Source: Chitinophaga sp. YR627
Lineage (GTDB): Bacteria > Bacteroidota > Bacteroidia > Chitinophagales > Chitinophagaceae
DNA: 64,000 nucleotides
Assembly: GCF_900114995.1 (NCBI RefSeq)
Contig: NZ_FOUX01000001.1
Span: 930,001 to 994,000, forward strand
Direction of reading: 5' to 3'
Positions 1 to 8,548 of this stretch are shown here, one piece after another. The notes below the pieces were generated by a model. It did not search any database. It was given only the letters and a program-made list of their open reading frames with translations, and was not told where the DNA came from. Positions within the stretch are counted from its first letter, which is position 1; each line of letters begins with the position of its first letter. Made by a program: the position numbers and the translations under genes.

Positions 1-713
1 TGCCCAATAAGGTGCGGCTATTGTTTCATATGGTGGCGGTGACGTTGCTGTTTCTGTATCTGCATGTGATGGCTTTACCGATACTGGTGATCGTTCCTTT
101 GTATATACTGGTGATCGGTATTATCAATGCCTACAATTTTATGGATGGTATTAATGGTATTACAGGACTGTATAGTCTGGTGATATTGGCGGGTCTGCAG
201 TATGTAAACGTATATCAGCTGCCGTTCATTGAAGCAGATATGATATGGATTCCGATGATCGCCTGTGCGGTGTTTTTGTTTTTTAACTTCCGTGTGAAAG
301 CGGTTTGTTTTGCAGGCGACGTGGGCAGTGTAACGATCGCTTTCTGGATTGTGGCATTGTTGCTGGATCTGATCCTCACTACAGGCAACTGGATGTATAT
401 ATTGTTCCTCGGTGTATATGGCGTTGACTCCATTCTTACGATCATACACAGACTGATTTTACAACAAAATATTTTTAAAGCACACCGGCTGCATTTCTAT
501 CAGATACTGGTGAACGAACAAAAAATCCCGCACTTGGTAGTGTCGGCTGCTTATGCGCTGGTACAGACTTTAATAATTGTGATGTTGCTGAACACATCCG
601 GAGATATTCATCAGAACTGGCTAAGGGGGCTGTTGATCTTGCTGCCACTGGTATTGATTTATATTGGCTTTAAGGGAAGATTGATGCAGCCACGTTTAAA
701 CGGCAATAAATGA
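1..713 (+). CDS. MraY/WecA-family glycosyl-1-phosphate transferase (5' end missing)
   Basis: The reading frame is open to the window edge (frame beginning at base 3), so the N-terminus is missing; about 237 codons remain. The product is almost all membrane segments. Diagnostic polyprenyl-phosphate sugar-1-phosphate transferase motifs are visible: an Asn-rich NAYNFMDGINGI box, a GDVGS box (family GDxGS) after an FNF stretch, and a HRLHFYQ histidine motif in a cytoplasmic loop. Family members move GlcNAc-1-P or a related sugar phosphate from UDP-sugar to undecaprenyl phosphate and so start O-antigen, capsule or exopolysaccharide repeat units. The stop codon overlaps the next start (ATGA), so it is translationally coupled to the acetyltransferase. 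Sugar specificity cannot be read from sequence; the family call is firm. Confidence 0.88.
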   Translation, partial: PNKVRLLFHMVAVTLLFLYLHVMALPILVIVPLYILVIGIINAYNFMDGINGITGLYSLVILAGLQYVNVYQLPFIEADMIWIPMIACAVFLFFNFRVKAVCFAGDVGSVTIAFWIVALLLDLILTTGNWMYILFLGVYGVDSILTIIHRLILQQNIFKAHRLHFYQILVNEQKIPHLVVSAAYALVQTLIIVMLLNTSGDIHQNWLRGLLILLPLVLIYIGFKGRLMQPRLNGNK

Positions 714-1255
714 AGGCTTGTCTTATCTATGGCAAGGGAGGCCATGCATTGACCATAGAAGCGTTAGCAAGGAAAAGTGATTATGAAATAGTCGCGTTTT
801 TTGATGATAATGCAGATGTGAATGACAGGTACAGGGGCAGGGAGGTATTGAGGTATGAAACTGCATTGATGAGGGAGTATCCGCTTTTTATCGCGATCGG
901 CAACAATGTAGTCAGAAAAAAAATTGTTTCATTCGTAGCACATAAATATTGTACATTTATTGACAACACTGCTTTTATCACCCAGGATGTGCGTATCGGA
1001 GAAGGTACAGTAGTAATGCCCGGCGCAATTGTACAGGCAGGCGCAGATATAGGACGGCATGTTATCCTCAACATTGGTTGTGCCGTAGATCACGAAGTTT
1101 CAATAGGCGATTTTGCACATATTGGTCCGAAATGTTACATCGGGGGCGGGGCCGTCATCGGCGAAGGCGCCACTATCGGCGCAGGATCGGTTATTATGAG
1201 AAATGCTAAAATAGCTGACTGGACGAATATTCCGCCTTTGAGTGTTATCACCTGA
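710..1255 (+). CDS. PglD/NeuD-type sugar O- or N-acyltransferase
   Basis: A 181-residue protein with the two-part build of PglD/NeuD enzymes. The N-terminal Rossmann-like domain opens with a GKGGHA loop, expected to bind the nucleotide-sugar. From about residue 95 onward it has left-handed beta-helix hexapeptide repeats (IGEGTV, IGRHVI, IGDFAH, IGEGAT and similar), with a His in CAVDHEVS where the family has its catalytic His. Such enzymes acetylate amino-sugars on UDP carriers or sialic acids with acetyl-CoA. Its ATG overlaps the stop of the upstream transferase by four bases, which places it in the same polysaccharide operon. The exact acceptor is unknown. Confidence 0.88.
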   Translation: MKACLIYGKGGHALTIEALARKSDYEIVAFFDDNADVNDRYRGREVLRYETALMREYPLFIAIGNNVVRKKIVSFVAHKYCTFIDNTAFITQDVRIGEGTVVMPGAIVQAGADIGRHVILNIGCAVDHEVSIGDFAHIGPKCYIGGGAVIGEGATIGAGSVIMRNAKIADWTNIPPLSVIT

Positions 1256-1298
1256 TGTAATAGTTTGTTTCCTCTTTAACTAATAGCTCAAAATAAAC

Positions 1299-2495
1299 AT
1301 GCAACCCTCATCAATTTTTAACCGGATCACTTCCAATGGAAAGTTTGTTCCCGAAGTAGACGGCTTACGTTTTATCGCAATATTTGCCGTTGTGATTGCT
1401 CATATCGATGGTTTTTTTGTTGACAAGGTGGAGGAGCTTTTACATCAGAAGGATAAATGGTTATCACTTTTTGATTATATGCTGCAGGGAGGTGGGATCG
1501 GTGTTTCGTTGTTTTTTGTCATCAGCGGTTATATACTTGGGCTGCCATTTGCCAATCAATACCTTGGCGATGGGAAAAAGGTGGTTTTGCGTTCATATTT
1601 TATCAGGAGACTGACACGTCTGGAGCCACCATATATGCTGTGTATGATCGGCCTTTTCTTCGTACTGGTATTTGTTCTGCATAAATACACGTTCAATGAC
1701 CTGCTACCGAGCCTGATGGCATCACTGACATATACGCACAACCTGTTCTGGGACAGATACACGTTACCACTTGTCAATGGAGTTGCCTGGAGTCTGGAAG
1801 TGGAAGTGCAGTTTTATATTATGGCGCCGCTGCTGGCCAGGTTGTTTTTATTACCTGCTGTAAAACGGAGAAGTATTATATTACTTATATGTGTGTTGAT
1901 GATCGTGGGGAGAAGCATTTATCAGTTGCCATGCCGTTCAATTCTGGATGCTATTCAATATTTCCTGACGGGCTTTTTGCTGGCGGATCTGAAGGTGACC
2001 AATACCTTCCTGAAGATAAAACAACCATGGGTGCTGGCAATAGGGATACCGGTATTGCTACTTGTGTTTATTTTTAAAATGTTACTACCCAATAACGATC
2101 CTGACTTATTATTGAATATGGGATTGTTTGTGGTCATTGCCATTTTTAATTATTTATGTTTGTTTCATGGGTTTATCAATGGATTCCTGACGAACAGGAT
2201 TATCTATACTATCGGGGGAATGTGTTATTCTATTTATTTGTTGCATACAGTTATCATCTCTGCGTTCGGAAGTAAATTCATCAACGGTTTCTTTTTTGAT
2301 TCGCTGTATCTCAATCTTGCTTTGTTCAATGTTTTGCAGATTTGTCTGATCATGGCTATATCGAGCATTTATTTTGTATTGGTTGAGCGGCCTTGTATGG
2401 ACAAGTACTGGCCTCAGAAGCTGCTGGCATTTTTCAGAGGCCGCTCTACGGTTTCATGGAAAACTATTCCTTCATTGCTCAGACTGAGGAAATGA
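1299..2495 (+). CDS. Acyltransferase-3 family membrane protein
   Basis: A 398-residue multi-pass membrane protein of the acyltransferase-3 (OafA/NodX-like) family. The N-terminal signature EVDGLRFIAIFAVVIAHID carries the conserved Arg and the His expected in the active site, and FFVISGYI follows in the second membrane segment. About ten hydrophobic helices run to the C-terminus. Relatives add acetyl or other acyl groups to O-antigen, exopolysaccharide or other lipid-linked glycans. It lies 43 bp downstream of the PglD-like gene on the same strand, so it is probably the last gene of the same operon. A strong hairpin follows at 2572-2618. Confidence 0.87.
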   Translation: MQPSSIFNRITSNGKFVPEVDGLRFIAIFAVVIAHIDGFFVDKVEELLHQKDKWLSLFDYMLQGGGIGVSLFFVISGYILGLPFANQYLGDGKKVVLRSYFIRRLTRLEPPYMLCMIGLFFVLVFVLHKYTFNDLLPSLMASLTYTHNLFWDRYTLPLVNGVAWSLEVEVQFYIMAPLLARLFLLPAVKRRSIILLICVLMIVGRSIYQLPCRSILDAIQYFLTGFLLADLKVTNTFLKIKQPWVLAIGIPVLLLVFIFKMLLPNNDPDLLLNMGLFVVIAIFNYLCLFHGFINGFLTNRIIYTIGGMCYSIYLLHTVIISAFGSKFINGFFFDSLYLNLALFNVLQICLIMAISSIYFVLVERPCMDKYWPQKLLAFFRGRSTVSWKTIPSLLRLRK

Positions 2496-2571
2496 TTTTA
2501 CAGACGCGGCTATAACAGCAATATATTACATAGAGGTTGATGACTTAATAAGATTATGAAAATCGTAAACG

Positions 2572-2618
2572 TAAGTGTAAGACGCATCAGGCAATTCGTC
2601 AGATGCGTCTTACACTTA
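2572..2618 (+). terminator. Long perfect hairpin after the acyltransferase operon
   Basis: Two perfectly complementary 17-base arms (2572-2588 and 2602-2618) enclose a 13-base loop about 80 bp after the stop codon. No T-run follows, so it may be a terminator of the hairpin-only type common in Bacteroidota, or an RNA-stabilising structure. Confidence 0.55.
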
Positions 2619-2691
2619 ATAGTTCCATATGAAAATCATGGTGTGTTGATAGTAGGTTATTAGATCAGGTGCTATCAACGTAGCCAGTATT

Positions 2692-3225
2692 GTATACTCC
2701 ACAATTATAAATATCAGTATCACGTTTGATCTGTCTGTGACAGATAAGTATGGCGTTCGTGTTTATGCATTTGGTTAACACTGGCGGTAAATGACTGGCT
2801 GGAGGAGCAGCCATTGCCGGAGCAATCCATATACGGAGAAGTAGCGTTGTGTGACAGCGAAGGGTATATAAAATTTTAGATGCCGGCAAATCCGGACCAT
2901 ATATCTCATTCTGTTGTAGCTATCAATAAGCAACATGCATATGTGAAAGAACCTATCAGGCCTTAAAGAAGATCATGCAGAATCAGGCATGTTATATCGA
3001 TATATTCAGGATCAATATTAAAGACGCTGAATATGCTGTGGTTAAGATATTTTAGAATCAGGCATAAAAATTGGGCAGTTCCCGGTCGAATTCCATCATT
3101 TTTTTGAAAACATTGCTGTTGTTGATACAGAAAGAACCATAGCACTACTGAACGAACATCATTACCATATCTTTCATATTTCTCCAGTTGGATACGAATA
3201 TTCATTAATGCGTACTCAACAATAA
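2692..3225 (+). pseudogene. Decayed FkbM-family methyltransferase
   Basis: No single frame is open here, but three frames read in succession give a continuous FkbM-like protein. Frame 1 from 2692 gives ...ITFDLSVTDKYGVRVYAFG. Frame 3 from about 2778 gives LTLAVNDWLEEQPLPEQ through GEVALCDSEGYIKF, an in-frame TAG (2877), then MPANPDHISHSVV. Frame 2 from about 2963 gives LKKIMQNQACYIDI through INIKDAEYAVVK. Frame 1 from 3046 gives DILESGIKIGQFPVEFHHFF and ends in HISPVGYEYS. Each frame change (near 2776, 2963, 3045) fits loss of one base. Family members are SAM-dependent methyltransferases, often found in polysaccharide loci. The N-terminal third is not recognisable and the 5' limit is uncertain. 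Confidence 0.75.
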
Positions 3226-3311
3226 AACCATATTCTTATATGACACATTAACCGAAAAGCCAATAGCCTTATTTTATTGATTGTCAGATGCATAATACTG
3301 TGTTATGCGTT

Positions 3312-3352
3312 GTAGTAATATTTAATTTTTTGATCAGATTAAATATTATTAC
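3312..3352. repeat. Inverted repeat upstream of surface-protein gene
   Basis: Arms of 15 bases (3312-3326 and 3338-3352) match at 14 positions around an 11-base loop and are very AT-rich. A second, 8-base perfect inverted repeat (3386-3393 and 3408-3415) lies 30 bp further on. Both sit in the leader of the gene starting at 3455 and could be operator or leader-RNA structures. Confidence 0.45.
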
Positions 3353-3454
3353 AAATAGTAATTATTTACATATCTTTATTGCTGCCGGGTTTAGTTTATC
3401 GCTTGGATAAACCCGTTGCTGATACTATTTGAATCACCTGACTATTTCGATCCT

Positions 3455-5041
3455 ATGAACAAGCCGGAGTGTTTATGTCTGCGGGGTACCGCAGTCATTA
3501 GGCATGCCTGTGGCCTATTACTGTGTTTAATTTTATTCTTTTCTGGCCTTAATCAGGTACATGCCCAGGATATTGAGCTGGGAAATCCGTCAATGGAATC
3601 TCCTTTATTAGCGCCGCTGCCGCCGGCGCCATGGAAGCGTTTTGAGCAGTCGCCTGATGTGCAGCCAGGGTGGGTGGGAGTAACGACACCACCTATGGAC
3701 GGCAGGACATATATCGGGATGATTGCCAGTGCGGCCTGGTCTGAGCGACTTGCACAAGAGTTGGTGACACCATTGCGGGGCAACAGATCGTATACTATTT
3801 CGTTTGGACTCGCTTTTCCAGAACGCTACTTTTCTGCTCCCATGTGTTATGGTGGTATGGTTATTTACGGCGCGAATTCCCCTGGTGAAAAAGGGGATAT
3901 TTTATGGCAATCCGGCATCTTCACACATAAAGAATGGCGCACATATAAAGCGACATTAAGACCTGAGAAAGACTATAAATATTTTGTCTTTGGTCCGTAC
4001 CGGGACAGTACCTGTAAGTTTATGTATTCAGCAGTGCTGGTTGATAATTTCTCACCTTATATCAGTGAGGTGCCGGAGATTACGGCAACAGCACATAATA
4101 CCTGTAAGGGTCAACAAACGGGCAGCATCGCTGTGGATGTAATGTCCGGTAAAGGACCTTATCAGTATCTCTGGGAGCCGGGAGGATATAGCGATTCAGT
4201 TGTGTCGCATCTGGAGAAAGGTAATTACCGTGTGACTGTTACGAGCGCCAGTGGGGCTACGGCGTCAGAAGAAGTGCAGGTTGGTGAATATGAAATGACA
4301 GCAGATATTCAGTCAGATGAATTGCGTTGTTATGGCGATAAAGGCAGGATCACTATTACAATGGCAGGTGGAGAGAATCCTTATCTGTTCAGTATGAATG
4401 GTGGCGCTACCTATCAGAAAAGCGCCGTGTTTGAAAATCTGCAACCAGGTAATTATGATCTTGCGGTGAAAGATGTGTTTAGTTGTGTGTTGCAGATAAA
4501 GCAATTCAATATACCGGCTATAGAGCGGATGGAGGTGCAGTCCGTCAAAACCGGCGCTGCCAGTTGCAGTAATGTAAAAGACGGGAAACTGGAGTTTACG
4601 GTAACAGGAGGGACGCGGCCGTATACGTATGAGGTATCAGGTGTGCCGGCAGGACCGGATAGTATCATTGTGCCACTGGAATCAGGGGAATATACCTATC
4701 GCATCACTGATCAGCATCATTGTGAAATAAGAGGCAGTACGAATGTCTCGAAAGAGAGTCGGGAATGCGCGGTACTGATGCCAAGTGCATTCAGTCCGAA
4801 TGGTGATGGAATGAATGATATTTTCCGTGCAAAGGTACATGATGCGGTGAGTGATTTCAGGATGGCGGTATATGGCAGATGGGGACAGCTGATCTTCGAA
4901 AGCCGTAATCCGGATAGCGGATGGGATGGTACACAGAAAGGATCAGGTGTACCGGCGGGAAGTTATTTGTGGGTGGTGACCTATACGGATAGTAAGCAAC
5001 AGGCCATGCAACAGCAGGGTACATTGGTGCTGGTGAGATAA
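3455..5041 (+). CDS. Gliding-motility-associated C-terminal domain surface protein with SprB-like repeats
   Basis: I place the start at the ATG at 3455 rather than the in-frame TTG at 3416, because it gives a classical signal peptide (residues about 1-32, ending near VHAQ). The mature protein, about 500 residues, begins with a beta-rich domain resembling carbohydrate-binding-like modules. Three SprB-type repeats follow, each with a Cys near its start and a GG(x)PY motif (GKGPYQYLW, GGENPYLFS, GGTRPYTYEV). The last 90 residues are the CHU_C/type B sorting domain: PSAFSPNGDGMNDIF, YGRWGQLIF, GWDG, and a terminal GTLVLVR. In Bacteroidota such tails direct export by the type IX system. Probable role: cell-surface adhesin. 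The ligand is unknown. Confidence 0.85.
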   Translation: MNKPECLCLRGTAVIRHACGLLLCLILFFSGLNQVHAQDIELGNPSMESPLLAPLPPAPWKRFEQSPDVQPGWVGVTTPPMDGRTYIGMIASAAWSERLAQELVTPLRGNRSYTISFGLAFPERYFSAPMCYGGMVIYGANSPGEKGDILWQSGIFTHKEWRTYKATLRPEKDYKYFVFGPYRDSTCKFMYSAVLVDNFSPYISEVPEITATAHNTCKGQQTGSIAVDVMSGKGPYQYLWEPGGYSDSVVSHLEKGNYRVTVTSASGATASEEVQVGEYEMTADIQSDELRCYGDKGRITITMAGGENPYLFSMNGGATYQKSAVFENLQPGNYDLAVKDVFSCVLQIKQFNIPAIERMEVQSVKTGAASCSNVKDGKLEFTVTGGTRPYTYEVSGVPAGPDSIIVPLESGEYTYRITDQHHCEIRGSTNVSKESRECAVLMPSAFSPNGDGMNDIFRAKVHDAVSDFRMAVYGRWGQLIFESRNPDSGWDGTQKGSGVPAGSYLWVVTYTDSKQQAMQQQGTLVLVR

Positions 5042-5046
5042 AAAAA

Positions 5047-5070
5047 GATTGCCGCTTTACGGCGGCAATC
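5047..5070 (-). terminator. Intrinsic terminator of the SWIB gene
   Basis: A 9-bp perfect stem (5047-5055 with 5062-5070) lies between convergent genes. Read on the minus strand it is followed by a run of six T, the normal intrinsic terminator form. On the plus strand there is no T-run. Confidence 0.7.
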
Positions 5071-5109
5071 TAAAAATATCACTTTGCTGAGTAAGGTAAC
5101 GAGGTTAAC

Positions 5110-5430
5110 TTATTTAACGTGCTGATTCATTTCTTTGGCCAGTTCGAACATAGAGATCTGGTCTTTGCCATTGAATACTTTCTTCAGTTTTTCATCTGCG
5201 TTGATCAGGCGTTTATTCTGTGCATCCTGCAGATTGTGTTCTTTAATGTAATCCCAGATCTTTTTAGTGATCTCTGTTCTTGGCAGCGGATCACTACCGA
5301 TTACTGCTGCCAGATCTGCGCTTGGAGTCAGTGGGGCTTTCAATCCTTTGCCACCGCCTTCTTTTGCAGGAGTTGCTTTTGTAGTGGTTTTTGCTGCTGG
5401 TTTTGCTGTCGTTTGTTTTGAAGTAGGCAT
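5110..5430 (-). CDS. SWIB/MDM2 domain protein
   Basis: A 106-residue protein. The first 30 residues are low-complexity Lys/Ala/Thr/Pro-rich, like a histone-tail or nucleic-acid-binding extension. The rest is one SWIB domain: LKAPLTPSADLAAVIGSDPLPRTE, then KKIWDYIKEHNLQD and a C-terminal helix ending in MNQHVK. In eukaryotes the fold occurs in SWI/SNF chromatin remodelling complexes. Chlamydiae and Bacteroidota carry short stand-alone versions thought to act with DNA or nucleoid proteins, but their role is not settled. It is a single gene convergent with the surface-protein gene and divergent from the 5574 gene. Confidence 0.88.
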   Translation of the reverse strand: MPTSKQTTAKPAAKTTTKATPAKEGGGKGLKAPLTPSADLAAVIGSDPLPRTEITKKIWDYIKEHNLQDAQNKRLINADEKLKKVFNGKDQISMFELAKEMNQHVK

Positions 5431-5532
5431 TGTAAACCTTTTTTATGATTGTAATACCCACGCAACACCAAATACTATGCCCCGATTGGCTGATCTAAGG
5501 TTTTGAGAAAGAAAGTGATAGAATAATTCCGC

Positions 5533-5540
5533 TACCTTTG
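5533..5540 (+). promoter_or_regulatory. -7 promoter element (TACCTTTG)
   Basis: An exact match to the Bacteroidota -7 consensus TAnnTTTG, 33 bp before the ATG at 5574. A TTG lies at 5503-5505, but its 27-base spacing is longer than usual, so only the -7 box is convincing. Confidence 0.5.
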
Positions 5541-5573
5541 AAGTATTAGTAAAAAAATACATATCCCTGTACG

Positions 5574-6092
5574 ATGAATAATACGGCTAACCGCCAGTTG
5601 ATATTGAATGGTGACACGCCTGTTTATCAATTGTTAGTGCTTATTTTGTTAGCAGGAGCGCCAGTTTTCATATTTATCGATATAGACCTGCCCTGGAGCC
5701 TGTTTGCCATATCAGCCTGGGTTTTGCTGTCTTTCGTTTATATAGAATTTACCCGCAGGTTTTATTCGGTGTACTTTGAGAACGGAGAAGTAATCGTGTA
5801 TAACCTGTTAAATATGAAAGGGAGACGTTTCCCTATACAGGACTTCGACAAGGTGACTTTCAGTCAGCGACGCTCACACATACCTGGTGCTCACCGTTTT
5901 CTGATCAATTTCAAAGATGGAAAGAAGTTTAATTTTGCTGTAGGCGAAGAGAAGATAAAATTGAACGGGCCAATGAGTACTTTTAATAGTGAAACGGAGA
6001 TCCTGGTGCATGTCAATGGCCTGATCCTGGCGTTTATAGCGGGTAATCAGCATGTTCCGGCAAAACCGTTTGCCGGCAAGTACTGGCGCTAG
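5574..6092 (+). CDS. Small membrane protein of unknown function with PH-like C-terminal half
   Basis: 172 residues. Two hydrophobic helices (about residues 19-36 and 40-58) form a hairpin. A soluble stretch rich in beta strands follows (FYSVYFENGEVIVYN, RRFPIQDFDKVTFSQ, FLINFKDGKKFNFAV). This two-helix plus beta-barrel layout resembles bacterial PH-domain membrane proteins, but I do not recognise a named family and propose no biochemical role. It is the first gene after a good -7 box and is followed after 50 bp by the ThuA-like gene on the same strand. Confidence 0.7.
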   Translation: MNNTANRQLILNGDTPVYQLLVLILLAGAPVFIFIDIDLPWSLFAISAWVLLSFVYIEFTRRFYSVYFENGEVIVYNLLNMKGRRFPIQDFDKVTFSQRRSHIPGAHRFLINFKDGKKFNFAVGEEKIKLNGPMSTFNSETEILVHVNGLILAFIAGNQHVPAKPFAGKYWR

Positions 6093-6142
6093 TATTATTA
6101 AGCTGGAAGTATTATTTTAGGAAGAATATATCTTTCATCATT

Positions 6143-6910
6143 ATGTACCTGCGTTCTTTTCTCTCCATTCCCGTTATTGTAATCCTTTGTTCTTTACTGG
6201 CATTACAACCTGCAAAACCCCGTTTCCGCGTATTAGCACTGGCGGAAAACGGTGGGCATCATCTTGCATATTCCAAAGCAGCGAAAGTCTGGCTGGACAA
6301 ACTGGCGGCTGACAGCAACTTCGCGATCGATTACATTGAAAACACAGACAAGATAGATAGCGCGTATCTGTCTAATTATCAGTTGTTCATACAACTGGAT
6401 TATCCGCCGTATGCCTGGAAGGAACCGGCGGTAAAGGCATTTGAGCAGTATGTGAACGAGGGCAGGGGAGGATGGATCGGTTTTCATCATGCGACCTTAC
6501 TCGGTGAATTTGATGGTTATGGTTTGTGGAACTGGTTTTACCAGTTTATGGGTCAGATCCGTTTCAAAGACTATATCGCAAACTTTGCGTCGGGCGACGT
6601 ACATGTAGAAGATGCTGCCCATCCTGTATTTAAGGGTGTTCCGGCTGTTTTTAATATAAAAACAGAGGAATGGTATATCTACGACCGGAATCCCAGACCG
6701 AATGTGCATGTACTGGCGAACGTAGACGAGCATTCTTATGTACCTGCATCTTCAAAAACAATGGGTGATCATCCGGTCATCTGGACTAACCCGGCTTATA
6801 AGGCTAAGAATATTTACATTTTCATGGGTCATTCCCCCGATCTTTTTGAAAATACCGCCTACAAGACCCTCTTCAGAAATGCGATTTTTTGGGCTGCAGA
6901 GAAAAAATAG
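6143..6910 (+). CDS. ThuA-like domain protein, secreted
   Basis: 255 residues with an N-terminal signal sequence or anchor (residues 1-22). The body matches the ThuA-like glutamine-amidotransferase fold: an initial beta strand RFRVLALAENGGHH, YQLFIQLDY in the second strand, a GGWIGFHHA motif at the nucleophile-elbow position, WNWFYQFMG, and a late HPVIWTNPAY / MGHSPDLF region. ThuA was named from trehalose utilisation in rhizobia. In Bacteroidota, ThuA-like proteins often accompany sugar oxidoreductases and cytochromes, and their activity is poorly defined. No linked sugar-utilisation genes are next to it here. Confidence 0.83.
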   Translation: MYLRSFLSIPVIVILCSLLALQPAKPRFRVLALAENGGHHLAYSKAAKVWLDKLAADSNFAIDYIENTDKIDSAYLSNYQLFIQLDYPPYAWKEPAVKAFEQYVNEGRGGWIGFHHATLLGEFDGYGLWNWFYQFMGQIRFKDYIANFASGDVHVEDAAHPVFKGVPAVFNIKTEEWYIYDRNPRPNVHVLANVDEHSYVPASSKTMGDHPVIWTNPAYKAKNIYIFMGHSPDLFENTAYKTLFRNAIFWAAEKK

Positions 6911-7182
6911 GGCCAATATTCTGTCATACGACTGTCAGAATTTTACGTTTTTCGGGCAAATGTATACGGAATAGCGACTTTTTCTCAGAGGGTAAAAATC
7001 ATACTAATAATGTATTGACTCCAGTTGTCACCAAACGGTTGCATATACCAAAAAGGTGCAAATTCCCTGTAAATCTGGTAAAAAAATACAATGCATATTC
7101 GCGCAGATAAAATACCGTATGTTTATACATCCAACAAACGTGTCACCCTGTAACGGAAATATGAATCAACAATAAATTTTCG

Positions 7183-7228
7183 TTAACCAAGGATTAACAA
7201 CTTTCTAATTAGCAAAGTCTTAATATTG
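7183..7228 (+). promoter_or_regulatory. TTAAC direct repeat (11-bp period) upstream of a TAATATTG box
   Basis: TTAAC occurs at 7183-7187 and 7194-7198, one helical turn apart, with a third copy at 7231-7235. A TAATATTG box, one change from the -7 consensus, lies at 7221-7228, 22 bases after the second copy. Tandem half-sites with an 11-bp period are the usual layout for PhoB/OmpR-family activators. The regulator's identity is inference. Confidence 0.4.
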
Positions 7229-7235
7229 CATTAAC

Positions 7236-7393
7236 AATCCGTGTGAGGGTAGCCCCAGTTGCCAAATAGGATTCGACAACTGGGGTTAACAAACAATGGA
7301 TGAAAGACCGGCTTTCCATTCATGGTTGGCCGTTTTCTTTTGTATAAATCTCCTCTGCATAAAAAAAGAGCGTTCTTCAAGAACGCTCTTTTT
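7236..7393 (+). ncRNA. Candidate small RNA
   Basis: No plus-strand gene lies between the promoter-like region at 7183-7228 and the terminator at 7363-7393, yet the segment is structured. It holds a perfect 9-bp hairpin (7253-7261 with 7277-7285, 15-base loop). A bulged hairpin follows at about 7295-7327, with pairing of AATGG and AAAG on one side to CTTT and CCATT on the other. Then comes the terminator with a T-run. The predicted transcript is about 155 nt. This is inference from layout only; the hairpins could also belong to a decayed element. Confidence 0.3.
7363..7393. terminator. Bidirectional intrinsic terminator
   Basis: A near-perfect palindrome centred on GTTCTTCAAGAAC, with A-runs on the left and T-runs on the right, works in both directions. 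It serves the minus-strand gene ending at 7412 and the possible small RNA on the plus strand. Confidence 0.8.
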
Positions 7394-7411
7394 AATTTAA
7401 GTAAGTTTCAT

Positions 7412-8416
7412 TCACACAGCTACAGATAAGGGCTGGCGCAGTTTCCGGGATCGTGTATCACGGCAGTCTGCTTCGCCATAAGAGATCTGCCAGGTTTTAA
7501 AACCGGGATATAACTCAGGACTAAAGGCCTTACACGCAAACAAAACTTCCGGTCTTCCCGCAAGTCCTTCGAGTTGCATATACTGCATCCCCAAAGTTCT
7601 TCCCAACATGACGGCTTCGTGTAGCAGCACACGTAATGGTGCATCGAAGAGGAAGTTCTCGTGCGTAGCAGCCAGGTGGAACTGCATGAGGTCATTACAG
7701 AACGTGAGCAGGGCGCCGGCAGCTGTTTGTGTACCCTGACCGGCCAGCAGCAGGCTGCTGTCAAAACCCCCGGGGCGTAACATTTGTCTGAACCAGGCCT
7801 TATCATAGTGGTCGGCTGCGCCCTTATTCAGGGGAGACATGTTGCGACGGAAGATCTCCCCGAAGGAATCTACATCCTGGATGGCGACGGCCTGGCGGAC
7901 GGTATATCCTTTCCGTTTGAGGAGGGTCACCTCATTGGAGAAATTGTCCCCATAGTGTTCCTGACGCATGTCAGGGCCATCGCTCACATTGATCAGCATA
8001 CTCTCTGGATTTTTCCGTAGCACACCGAGTCCGAGCGGTTTAAAATTTTTATGGATTAAAGGATGTAGCTGAACAGATACACTTATGATCGTATGCTGTT
8101 CAAGAAAAACCTTCAACACACTTTCGAAGCGTTCCTGCATGCCGCTGTTAAGCAATGCAAAATTGGTACTACAGATGGGACCTGCGTAACTGTAAAGGGC
8201 ATACTGACGTTTACCGTCAGCTTCACCTTCATGTTTTCTGATAACGGGCAACGCAATGAATTCGGTTTCTTCTTCATAGACAAGCAGCAGCGGCTCGCCA
8301 TCGGCGGCCGTACTGTGATAGTGCCAGGTATGATTAAAGTCGGACATGTGCGCGTTTTTGACAAAACGATCCCACCGTCGGTTATCATAAATGGTCACAA
8401 CATTAAAGGACATCAT
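7412..8416 (-). CDS. GNAT/FemAB-like acyltransferase
   Basis: I choose the ATG at 8416 (334 residues). The frame extends to a TTG at 8566, but the extra 50 residues are low-complexity and cover a palindrome (8549-8564). The protein shows the double-GNAT FemAB-like layout: an N-terminal FNVVTIYDNRRWDRFV followed by NHTWHYHST, a middle VSVQLHPLIHKNFKPLGLGV, and a second GNAT half with DLMQFHLAATHENFLFDAPLRVLLHEAVMLG. Family members transfer amino acids or acyl groups to peptidoglycan precursors or polysaccharide. No specific substrate can be assigned. It is a single gene. Confidence 0.7.
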   Translation of the reverse strand: MMSFNVVTIYDNRRWDRFVKNAHMSDFNHTWHYHSTAADGEPLLLVYEEETEFIALPVIRKHEGEADGKRQYALYSYAGPICSTNFALLNSGMQERFESVLKVFLEQHTIISVSVQLHPLIHKNFKPLGLGVLRKNPESMLINVSDGPDMRQEHYGDNFSNEVTLLKRKGYTVRQAVAIQDVDSFGEIFRRNMSPLNKGAADHYDKAWFRQMLRPGGFDSSLLLAGQGTQTAAGALLTFCNDLMQFHLAATHENFLFDAPLRVLLHEAVMLGRTLGMQYMQLEGLAGRPEVLFACKAFSPELYPGFKTWQISYGEADCRDTRSRKLRQPLSVAV

Positions 8417-8548
8417 CGAACTAAAAATTGATTTTTCAATAAAGAATCTAAAAACGTACCGGCAAAATGTCCAGATGGTTTTTAAAATGGTATTCGGATG
8501 GTTAATCAGGTTTCTTATGCTATTTACAATATGGTTTTTAACGATATA

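Noticed and set aside
7296..7400. A 34-codon ORF with a hydrophobic stretch
   Set aside because: It runs through the terminator hairpin at 7363-7393, so a normal transcript would end before its stop codon.
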